Source of the DNA: Bacteroidota bacterium
Lineage (GTDB): Bacteria > Bacteroidota > Bacteroidia > Chitinophagales > Chitinophagaceae
Assembly (NCBI GenBank): GCA_030706605.1
Contig: JAUZOE010000040.1
Location: 1 to 40,599 of the forward strand
Direction of reading: 5' to 3'
DNA: 40,599 nucleotides
Numbering within the stretch: position 1 is the first letter of the stretch; each line of letters begins with the position of its first letter. Below, piece by piece: positions 8,556-15,073 of this stretch. The notes beneath the pieces were generated by a model. It did no database searches. It was not told the DNA's origin and worked only from the letters and a program-made list of their open reading frames with translations. Position numbers and translations under genes: made by a program.

Positions 8556-9599
8556 ATGACCACCCAGGAATTAATAAGAGCAATCTTTCATCGGCTCCGA
8601 AAATTTATTGTTATCATATTGGCAGGTGGTATTTTGTTGGCTATTGCATTTATTTTTTATGCATTGCAAAAACCGGTTACTTATACATCACGTGCTTCTA
8701 TTTTCCCATTGACAAGCAATAGTGATAATAGTTCGTCTCCTTCCGCTCTTGGTGCCTTGCTTGGAAGTGGAGAAAACTCAAAAAATTTTAGCAATGATGC
8801 TTCAATTAATATTATTGAATTGGCTGAAAGTCGCACTACCCGGGATGAAGTGGCTCAAATAAGAGATTCTTCGAAAGGGAACAAAACTATTGCCGAGCTC
8901 CTGGTTGATGATTTTAATAATCATAGAGGGTTGTTTGAGTCTCAAATAAAAATGCCTGCTAATCAAAATGCGTTAATTATCTGGGCGGGGGGAGTATTAA
9001 ATCAAGGCTTGTCAGCTTCAATTAATAAGAATAACAGTTTCGTTCTTTCTTACACAGGACGAAGCCCAGATTTGGTAAGAATCATCAGTTATGGATTTAT
9101 CGATAAGATTTCAAAATTCTATATTGACCTGAAAAGAGAAAAAGCAAAGCGCGATTTTGAATTTGCAACCGGTAAAGTTGATTCTTTGAGGGCTGTCATG
9201 AATTCAAAAGATGCTCAATTAATTAACATCGATAAGAAAACTTTGTTTACCAATACTTCTAAACTTGAATTTAGAGTACCTACCGAAAATTTAATAGCTG
9301 ATAAACAAATGATTCGTCAGCAATATGCAAATGCAATAGCCAATCAGCAAAATGCTGCTTATAAATTACAAAAAGAAACTCCTCTTATTAAAGTTCTTGA
9401 TAAGCCAGAGCCTCCCTATGATGTAAAAAAAAGTTCGCCAGTGTTGTTCGGGATTATTGGATTTTTATTAGGCGTTGTTTTGCTTAGTGGAATCTTACTT
9501 GGTGGTATTTTGCTTAAATTTTTTAAAGCAGAAATAAATAAAGTAGTATTTGGCAGCGGAAATACCCAAAGTGTTGCTTCGAAACCTAACCAATTTTAG
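8556..9599 (+). CDS. Wzz-type chain-length determinant / polysaccharide co-polymerase
   Basis: A 347-residue protein with the co-polymerase architecture: a short cytoplasmic N-terminus, a first membrane helix at about 17-37, a large periplasmic domain with helical, partly coiled-coil character (about 195-290), and a second helix at about 296-320. After TM1 it has the typical PVTYTSRASIFP stretch, and before TM2 the KPEPPYDVKKSSP stretch resembling the Pro-rich Wzz motif. There is no C-terminal tyrosine-kinase domain. It should set chain length or connect inner-membrane synthesis to the SLBB exporter encoded 5 bp upstream. No glycosyltransferase, flippase or polymerase gene is adjacent, so the pair probably serves a polymer made elsewhere. 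Its last 14 bp overlap the 3' end of the convergent acyltransferase gene. Confidence 0.85.
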   Translation: MTTQELIRAIFHRLRKFIVIILAGGILLAIAFIFYALQKPVTYTSRASIFPLTSNSDNSSSPSALGALLGSGENSKNFSNDASINIIELAESRTTRDEVAQIRDSSKGNKTIAELLVDDFNNHRGLFESQIKMPANQNALIIWAGGVLNQGLSASINKNNSFVLSYTGRSPDLVRIISYGFIDKISKFYIDLKREKAKRDFEFATGKVDSLRAVMNSKDAQLINIDKKTLFTNTSKLEFRVPTENLIADKQMIRQQYANAIANQQNAAYKLQKETPLIKVLDKPEPPYDVKKSSPVLFGIIGFLLGVVLLSGILLGGILLKFFKAEINKVVFGSGNTQSVASKPNQF

Positions 9600-10572
9600 T
9601 TTTACATTTTTTATTTGCCGGAATGACGTTTTTAAAATGCAGGTAGCATAATGTGCTTAAAGGGAATAGTAATAATAAGAAAAAAGCAAGTAGGTTTTTT
9701 GTTATAAAGACTACCATCAGTGTAATTAATAAAATATATAATGGATATAGGAAAAATAATAACCCTGTCATTATTGAATCATAATGATCTGCGGCTTTTC
9801 TTTTTATTATTAAATGAATCAATGTATATAAAGGTGCATTTAATATAAATCCAATCATTGCAGGAAAAAACAAAATTGCTTTTTCTATGAAAGATGTTTT
9901 TTTAAAAAAATATCTTTTTAAAGTTTCAGGATCATTATCTTGTATTTCGTACACAAGAGTTTCTAACTGTATTTTTAATTTTTTATTAAATTCATGAATC
10001 GCTTTTCCCGAAGCCATGTTTTCATGTAATTCATTTTGTTCAATAATATTTCCAAAATTTAGAATTAGGGTTTTACCGTATTTTTTAAATGAACTGTAAT
10101 TTATTCCAGCGGGCAACACTTTTAGAGGTATATTTTGTTGCCAGGCAGTAATTGCGAGCCTTGCTGTTCCTTTTTTTAAAGGACGTAATTTCCATTCATT
10201 AACACATTGTCCTTCGCTAAAAATTAAAACTATTTTTTTTTGTTCAAAAAGTTTTTGGCAAGCTTCAAATGTGGTGTAATTGTTTTCCAGTTTTTCAGAT
10301 CCTTCACTTATTCTGTATATAGGGAGCACATTGAAAGAATGCCAAATTTTATTTATTATTTTTCCGATAAACACATCTCCCCTTGCCAGTGAATATACGG
10401 GAGATTTAAAAAGAGTAGCTATTATAATTGCATCTAAAAAAGAATTGGGATGATTAGCAGCTATCAGTAAAGGGCCTTGCTGATCAAGCATTGACTTATT
10501 ATTGATAATGATACGGCGACAATAAAAGTGAATAGCTATTCTTGAAGGCTTCAATAATAATTTATAAAGCAA
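9586..10572 (-). CDS. Lysophospholipid/1-acylglycerol-3-phosphate acyltransferase family protein
   Basis: The protein belongs to the PlsC-like acyltransferases that move an acyl chain to a lysophospholipid or related acceptor at the inner membrane. The catalytic NHx4D block is NHPNSFLD (H41, D47), and a second block, FSEGQC, corresponds to the acceptor-binding FPEG motif. The C-terminal third holds hydrophobic stretches (about 230-265 and 270-310) that probably form membrane helices, an arrangement seen in Bacteroidota members. No ATG lies before the catalytic motif at a sensible distance; TTG at 10572 is the most likely start because it keeps the basic region SRIAIHFYCRR that normally precedes the domain. 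A TAAGTTTG -7 element lies 41 bp upstream. The substrate is unknown. Confidence 0.82.
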   Translation of the reverse strand: MLYKLLLKPSRIAIHFYCRRIIINNKSMLDQQGPLLIAANHPNSFLDAIIIATLFKSPVYSLARGDVFIGKIINKIWHSFNVLPIYRISEGSEKLENNYTTFEACQKLFEQKKIVLIFSEGQCVNEWKLRPLKKGTARLAITAWQQNIPLKVLPAGINYSSFKKYGKTLILNFGNIIEQNELHENMASGKAIHEFNKKLKIQLETLVYEIQDNDPETLKRYFFKKTSFIEKAILFFPAMIGFILNAPLYTLIHLIIKRKAADHYDSIMTGLLFFLYPLYILLITLMVVFITKNLLAFFLLLLFPLSTLCYLHFKNVIPANKKCKTKIG

Positions 10573-10613
10573 TAGTTTCGTGATGAAGGGGTTTATACTG
10601 ATGTTATGTTTAT

Positions 10614-10621
10614 CAAACTTA
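10614..10621 (-). promoter_or_regulatory. Candidate -7 element (TAAGTTTG) for the acyltransferase gene
   Basis: Exact match to TAnnTTTG on the minus strand, about 40 bp before the proposed TTG start. The expected TTG at -33 is missing. The rest of the 209-bp gap to the YqgE gene (10573-10781) shows no gene or RNA that I recognise. Confidence 0.35.
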
Positions 10622-10781
10622 CATCAAAAATGTATTTAGCAGAAGAGTTGGAGATTCTATTTTATATTAACCGGCTTCTATCTTTTTGAGAATCCACACA
10701 TATATCCGAAATAGCTTTAAGGTTAACTGCCATTTTTAGATTTTTAATAATATCTGCCTGTTCATGACAATGTTATAAATG

Positions 10782-11333
10782 TCAGTTCATTTCGGGGTCT
10801 AAAGGGAAATTGATCATCATTTTGTAATTACCTCCCAGGTGAATCAGGGATTCTTTCCAGGTATCTGCAGTGCAGGTGTTGAAGATTAATTTTCGTGTAG
10901 CAGTAGATGTTATCCAGCTTTCTTTATTTAATTCGTATTCAAGTTGCCCTTCTGCCCATCCACTGTACCCGATAAAAAACCTGATTTTTGCAGGGTTGAT
11001 ATCCTTGTTTTTCATATGAATTAATAAACTTTCAAAATTACCTCCCCAATATACTCCTTCAAAAACTTCTTCACCCCCACTGATTAAATCCGGGTATTGG
11101 TGGAGAAAATGAAGCGTATCTCCTTGTACAGGTCCTCCCAGGTAAACCGGGAATTTGCTATCAGTTAATTCCGGTAAAAGTTCATTAAGCGTTTTTGTGA
11201 ATTGGTTATTTAGAACAAAACCGAGGGTGCCTTCCGGTATATGCTCGCATATAAAAATTACGGTTCGCCTAAAATTAGGGTCTTTTAAGAATGGATTAGC
11301 AATTAATAATATTCCTTTTGAAGCTGAAATCAT
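10782..11333 (-). CDS. YqgE/AlgH family protein
   Basis: A soluble 183-aa protein with the YqgE/AlgH layout: the N-terminal GILLIANPFLKDPNFRRTV segment (7-25), then GFVLNN (38-43), a central YLGGPVQGD motif, and RFFIGYSGWAEGQLEYEL toward the C-terminus, all characteristic of the family. AlgH was named for a proposed link to alginate regulation in Pseudomonas, but the molecular function is not settled. ATG start with no Shine-Dalgarno. It stands alone between the acyltransferase and the divergently transcribed histidine kinase. Confidence 0.93.
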   Translation of the reverse strand: MISASKGILLIANPFLKDPNFRRTVIFICEHIPEGTLGFVLNNQFTKTLNELLPELTDSKFPVYLGGPVQGDTLHFLHQYPDLISGGEEVFEGVYWGGNFESLLIHMKNKDINPAKIRFFIGYSGWAEGQLEYELNKESWITSTATRKLIFNTCTADTWKESLIHLGGNYKMMINFPLDPEMN

Positions 11334-11438
11334 AAATCTAATTTATATTTAATTGTTGAAACTATTAAGAAAGTACATTTATAATCTAAAATTTAAAAGA
11401 TAATAGATAGTTAAAAAATACACTTATCTGTGCTGTGT

Positions 11439-11470
11439 TTGTGTTTTAGCGCATTCGAAGTTTAAATTTG
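11439..11470 (+). promoter_or_regulatory. Promoter of the histidine kinase gene, nearly leaderless
   Basis: TTG at 11439-11441 is followed after 21 bp by TAAATTTG (11463-11470), a full match to the Bacteroidota consensus TTG-N19-21-TAnnTTTG. Only 5 bp separate the last G from the ATG at 11476, so transcription should begin at or within a few bases of the start codon. Confidence 0.65.
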
Positions 11471-11475
11471 CCTGA

Positions 11476-12792
11476 ATGAAAAAAATTTTCCCCATCATTA
11501 CTATTCTTGTTTTTATTTCCTTATTGGGAATTATTTTTTTTCAGATTGTCTGGATAAAGCAAGCGCTACAGGATAAGGAGTTGCAGTTTGAAGAAACCAT
11601 AAAAATTGTAACTGCTACAGCCGCCAATGATTTGGTAGAGGAAAAGGGAAAAATGTCCCCATTTGATAACCGGAAAAATTCGGATTTACTGTTCCCTTTA
11701 AACGTTTTTCCTTCAACCATTGCTCATAAATTTTCGCGGGAAGAAATAAGATCAAGAATAAAAAAAGCATTCGAAAAAAATAGTATTAAAAATATTGATT
11801 TTGAATTTGCTGTTACTACCACTTCGATGATTGGCGATGATCTTCAATCTAAAAAGTTTTACCAGGCTTATTCTGATACTGTCAATAATGAATCCTTTGT
11901 TTATCCGCTTGATGCACCCAGTGGAAGTGTGGGCGAAGGTCTTATTCCTCAGGAACTTTTAGTAATTGTGGTTCCTCATATTAAAAATATCATTTGGCAG
12001 CAAATGCTCTGGATGGTAGTGGGAGCTATTATTTTTACCTGTATAATTTTTGCTGCATTTTTTATTACGATAAGAGCTTTATTAAACCAGAAAAAACTGA
12101 GTGAAATAAAATCTGATTTTATTAATAATATGACCCACGAATTTAAAACGCCATTGGCTACTATTTCACTTGCCGTGGATGCTTTAAAAAATGAAAAAGT
12201 AATTAATGACCGAAGTAAGATGGATTATTTTTCTGGGATTATCAAAGATGAAAATAAAAGAATGAATAAGCAGGTAGAAACTATATTACAGGCGGCTCTG
12301 CTTGATAAACAGGAAATTCAACTAAATGTAAAACCTTTACATACACATGATCTAATTCATGCTGCATTAAATAACATTAAACTTCCTTTAGAAGAGAAAG
12401 AGGGTATATTAGAATTGCATCTGGATGCGAAGCACGACTTAATACTTGCTGATGATGTTCATTTTACTAATCTTATAAACAACCTTTTAGATAATGCCGT
12501 AAAATATTCCAAAGAAAATCTCAAAGTAAAATTATCTACACTAAATTTTAATAACCATGTGCGTATTAAAATAGAAGATAACGGGATTGGAATGAATAAA
12601 GAAACTCTTAATCGTGTTTTCGAAAAATTTTATCGTGCTCATACTGGTAATATCCATAACGTGAAGGGTTTTGGATTGGGGCTAAGCTATGTAAAAACAA
12701 TTGTTGATGCTCATCATGGGAAAATAAAAGTAGAGAGCACTCCGGGAAAAGGAAGTTGCTTTACATTGGATTTTTCTTTGCTGAAAAAGTAA
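11476..12792 (+). CDS. Membrane sensor histidine kinase (orphan)
   Basis: A two-helix sensor kinase of 438 aa. TM1 is at about 5-26, a periplasmic sensor region of about 150 residues follows (no recognised PAS or Cache signature), and TM2 lies at about 177-199. The HisKA box is FINNMTHEFKTPLAT with the phospho-acceptor H221. The HATPase_c domain has an N box NLINNLLDNAVKYS (332-345), G1 DNGIGM (368-373), F box FEKFYRAH and G2 GFGLGLS (398-404), so it should be active. Bacteroidota kinases of this type usually have a response-regulator gene next to them; here none is present on either side, so the partner is elsewhere. Start ATG 11476 is supported by the adjacent promoter. The signal sensed is unknown. 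Confidence 0.92.
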   Translation: MKKIFPIITILVFISLLGIIFFQIVWIKQALQDKELQFEETIKIVTATAANDLVEEKGKMSPFDNRKNSDLLFPLNVFPSTIAHKFSREEIRSRIKKAFEKNSIKNIDFEFAVTTTSMIGDDLQSKKFYQAYSDTVNNESFVYPLDAPSGSVGEGLIPQELLVIVVPHIKNIIWQQMLWMVVGAIIFTCIIFAAFFITIRALLNQKKLSEIKSDFINNMTHEFKTPLATISLAVDALKNEKVINDRSKMDYFSGIIKDENKRMNKQVETILQAALLDKQEIQLNVKPLHTHDLIHAALNNIKLPLEEKEGILELHLDAKHDLILADDVHFTNLINNLLDNAVKYSKENLKVKLSTLNFNNHVRIKIEDNGIGMNKETLNRVFEKFYRAHTGNIHNVKGFGLGLSYVKTIVDAHHGKIKVESTPGKGSCFTLDFSLLKK

Positions 12793-13094
12793 GGATAAAA
12801 TTTACAGGATCAAATTTTCTTCTATTTTTCCTTTATTTAAAATAGGCGGTTATAACCCTAAAAATAATGATTGCCTGCTGGTTATCCATTTCAAAAATAC
12901 CAAGATATTTTTTTGCTTATCTCAAATTAATTGGGTGAATCAAGCCTCTCATCTCAAGTATTTACATATTTAATTTTTTTTAAAATCGACGGTTGTATTA
13001 GTCTTTTTCTAAAAAAGAAAATCCTGAATTTTAACTTATCCCATTTTAGTTTACACTATAAGCTATTTTTAGATATCAAAAAACATCGTACTGT

Positions 13095-13146
13095 TTTTGC
13101 ACATTTTACTCACAACTTTTGCACATGTGAATCGCGGTTGTGCACA
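13095..13146 (+). promoter_or_regulatory. Array of DnaA-box-like sites (TTWTNCACA)
   Basis: TTTTGCACA occurs at 13095-13103 and 13117-13125, both exact matches to the DnaA-box consensus TTWTNCACA. Single-mismatch sites lie at 13106-13114 (TTACTCACA) and 13138-13146 (TTGTGCACA). The starts are 11, 11 and 21 bp apart, so all four lie on one helical face. What binds there is inferred, not shown. Confidence 0.45.
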
Positions 13147-13202
13147 GTGTAAGCCTTTCTTGCTAACCCATACAAATAGGTGGATAAAAAAGTTTTTCCC
13201 AA

Positions 13203-13239
13203 AAATGTTCAAAAAGTGGGAAAAAGTGTTATTTTGTGG
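13203..13239 (+). promoter_or_regulatory. MraZ-binding repeats (operator of the dcw cluster)
   Basis: AAAGTGG (13213-13219), AAAGTGT (13223-13229) and TTTGTGG (13233-13239) repeat with an exact 10-bp period. A weaker unit, AAATGTT (13203-13209), is in the same register. This agrees with known MraZ sites, which are AAAGTG(T/G)-N3 or TGGG-N5/6-type direct repeats just upstream of mraZ. The array ends 33 bp before the mraZ ATG and overlaps the likely promoter, which fits autorepression. Confidence 0.7.
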
Positions 13240-13272
13240 AAATTATTAAAAATCATTTCTAATTAGTTCATA

Positions 13273-13737
13273 ATGACAGGCTTTATAGGTGAATACGAAG
13301 CTACATTAGATGCGAAGGGTCGCTTTCTGTTACCGGTAGGGTTTAAAAAACAATTGCCAGAAACTGGAGGTGCTTCTTTTGTTGTCAATCGTGGTTTTGA
13401 ACCTTGCTTGAGTTTATACACATCCAAAGGATGGAAGCCTATATTTTCTGAATTGAGCAATCTGAATGATTTTGATCCAAAAGTAAGGCAATTCCGACGG
13501 TATTTTCTGAATGGTGCAACAGCAGTTGAGTTGGATAATGCAGGCCGCCTGTTACTGCCTAAAAACCTGATGGAATATGCAGGGCTTGAAAAAGACATCG
13601 TGCTGGTTTCGGCAATTGATAAAATAGAAATTTGGGATAAAATAAAATATCAACAGTTCTTTGAAACTTTTTCACCGGAAGCATTTAGCGATTTAGCGAA
13701 GGAGGTAATGGCAGGTGGTAAAACAACAAATCAATAA
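13273..13737 (+). CDS. mraZ: Transcriptional regulator MraZ
   Basis: MraZ is a DNA-binding protein with a double SpoVT/AbrB-like fold that assembles into rings and regulates its own dcw operon. Both half-domains are present with their DxxxR signatures: DAKGR (13-17), preceded by GEYEATL, and DNAGR (88-92), followed by LLLPKNL. Length is 154 aa, as expected. It is the first gene of the cluster; rsmH starts 2 bp after its stop. Phased direct repeats matching known MraZ boxes lie immediately upstream, so autoregulation is likely. Confidence 0.97.
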   Translation: MTGFIGEYEATLDAKGRFLLPVGFKKQLPETGGASFVVNRGFEPCLSLYTSKGWKPIFSELSNLNDFDPKVRQFRRYFLNGATAVELDNAGRLLLPKNLMEYAGLEKDIVLVSAIDKIEIWDKIKYQQFFETFSPEAFSDLAKEVMAGGKTTNQ

Positions 13738-13739
13738 TC

Positions 13740-14666
13740 ATGCAGGATGAGGGCATATACCATGTGCCTGTTTTATTACAGGAGGTAATAGAGGGCCTGC
13801 AGATAATTCCTTCAGGCATTTATGTGGATTGCACTTTTGGTGGTGGCGGGCATAGTAAAAAAATACTTGAAGAATTAAATGAACAGGGAAAATTAATTGT
13901 TTTTGACCAGGATGAAGATGCCAAAAAAAATTTGCAATCAGATGAGCGTTTGATTTTTGTGCCTCACAATTTTAGACATCTACAGCGCTTTCTTCGTTTT
14001 CACAAAATTGTAAAAGTAAACGGTATTCTTGCTGATCTTGGAGTTTCGAGTCACCAGATAAATGTAGCCTCAAGAGGATTTTCAACAAGGTTTGATGCGG
14101 AGATGGATATGAGGATGAATCAAAATGAAAAGAATAAAGCGGCGGATATACTTGCAAAATATTCAGAAGAGAAGTTGCATAAGATTTTTGAAAAGTTTGG
14201 AGAGGTTACTAATTCAAAAACATTAGCAAAGGCAATTGTTGAAATTAGAAAAACCCAATCGCTAAATACGATTAATGAATTTAAGAATGCGATATACCCG
14301 GTGGTGAAAGGAAATCCTGAAAAATATTTTGCCCAGGTATTCCAGGCATTAAGGATAGAAGTAAATGATGAATTAAATGCATTAAAAGAATTGTTGCAAC
14401 AATCAGTTGAGGTATTGGAAGAAGGGGGAAGAATGGTGGTGATTACTTTTCATTCTCTGGAAGACAGGATTGTTAAGAATTTTTTCCGGTATGGAAATTT
14501 TGAAGAAGAACAGTTGAATGATTTATATGGAAAATCTAGAAGCAATGAATTAAAGATTATTACTAAAAAACCTATTATTCCTTCTGTGCGGGAAACAAAA
14601 AATAATCCAAGATCAAGAAGCTCAAAATTGCGTATTGCTGAAAAAAGGAAGGTTTCTGAGGTGTAG
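13740..14666 (+). CDS. rsmH: 16S rRNA m4C1402 methyltransferase RsmH (MraW)
   Basis: RsmH methylates N4 of C1402 in the ribosomal decoding centre using S-adenosylmethionine. The SAM-binding motif is YVDCTFGGGGHS (28-39) followed by the acidic FDQDED (55-60). Other family marks are ADLGVSSHQIN, GFSTRFDAEMDMRMN and VITFHSLEDRIVK, and the basic C-terminus ends in NNPRSRSSKLRIAEK. The N-terminal HVPVLLQEVI is typical. It is 308 aa, the usual length, and starts 2 bp after mraZ, so translation is probably coupled. An AAGGAGGT sequence at 13699-13706 is too far away to serve this start. Confidence 0.97.
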   Translation: MQDEGIYHVPVLLQEVIEGLQIIPSGIYVDCTFGGGGHSKKILEELNEQGKLIVFDQDEDAKKNLQSDERLIFVPHNFRHLQRFLRFHKIVKVNGILADLGVSSHQINVASRGFSTRFDAEMDMRMNQNEKNKAADILAKYSEEKLHKIFEKFGEVTNSKTLAKAIVEIRKTQSLNTINEFKNAIYPVVKGNPEKYFAQVFQALRIEVNDELNALKELLQQSVEVLEEGGRMVVITFHSLEDRIVKNFFRYGNFEEEQLNDLYGKSRSNELKIITKKPIIPSVRETKNNPRSRSSKLRIAEKRKVSEV

Positions 14667-14701
14667 AGGTATTCAAAAAATAAGGCTCATTTGTTTGAAA
14701 A

Positions 14702-15037
14702 ATGGAATCAGAAAAAAAAATAGACAAGCGTCCGAAAAAAAAACGGAAAGGGATAATGTACAACCAGTGGATTGTAAAAAATATTCCATTTTATTTTTTT
14801 ATCGCTGCGATTGCAATTCTTTACATAGCTAACGGGCATTATGCAGATAAAACGATAAGGAAAATAAGTACAACAGAAAAGAATCTAAAAGAAATGGAGT
14901 ACGAATTTAAAACTGTGAAGCAGGATGTGATATTTAGAAGTAAAGAAAGTGAGATTGCAAAGGCAGTAGAGCCATTAAACCTAAAACCAATATTAGTTCC
15001 GCCGGTAAGACTTACAGACACTTTGCAAGAAAAATAA
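14702..15037 (+). CDS. ftsL: Cell division protein FtsL-like
   Basis: A small bitopic protein of 111 aa: a highly basic cytoplasmic N-terminus (1-24), one membrane helix at about 27-44, then a periplasmic helix with coiled-coil pattern (about 50-95: KISTTEKNLKEMEYEFKTVK). Sequence conservation in FtsL is low; the call rests on topology, size and its position between rsmH and ftsI, the canonical place. FtsL works with FtsB and FtsQ to activate FtsW/FtsI at the septum. The gene starts 35 bp after rsmH and ends 36 bp before ftsI. Confidence 0.88.
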   Translation: MESEKKIDKRPKKKRKGIMYNQWIVKNIPFYFFIAAIAILYIANGHYADKTIRKISTTEKNLKEMEYEFKTVKQDVIFRSKESEIAKAVEPLNLKPILVPPVRLTDTLQEK

Positions 15038-15073
15038 AAATAAACAAAAAACGAAATTAATAATTAACCGTTT

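Larger units (their letters stand above)
12793..13272 (+). other. 480-bp spacer before the dcw cluster
   Basis: No credible gene is present; a 73-codon open frame at 12931-13152 has no family resemblance. The spacer is AT-rich, with a 10-bp perfect palindrome GGTTATAACC at 12848-12857, a cluster of DnaA-box-like 9-mers at 13095-13146, two more such sites on the minus strand at 13179-13187 and 13235-13243, and phased MraZ-box-like repeats ending 33 bp before mraZ. No full TTG/TAnnTTTG promoter is visible; the closest -7 is TTATTTTG at 13229-13236 (one mismatch), inside the MraZ-like boxes. It must still contain the mraZ promoter and probably the kinase gene's terminator. Confidence 0.7.

Noticed and set aside
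12931-13152. 73-codon open frame in the spacer before mraZ
   Set aside because: Composition follows the AT-rich DNA, no family resemblance, no promoter or start signal, and it covers the phased CACA array; better explained as regulatory DNA.
13699-13706. Perfect Shine-Dalgarno-like AAGGAGGT near the end of mraZ
   Set aside because: It is 33 bp from the rsmH start and followed by an in-frame mraZ codon ATG; it encodes part of mraZ and is too distant to serve rsmH.
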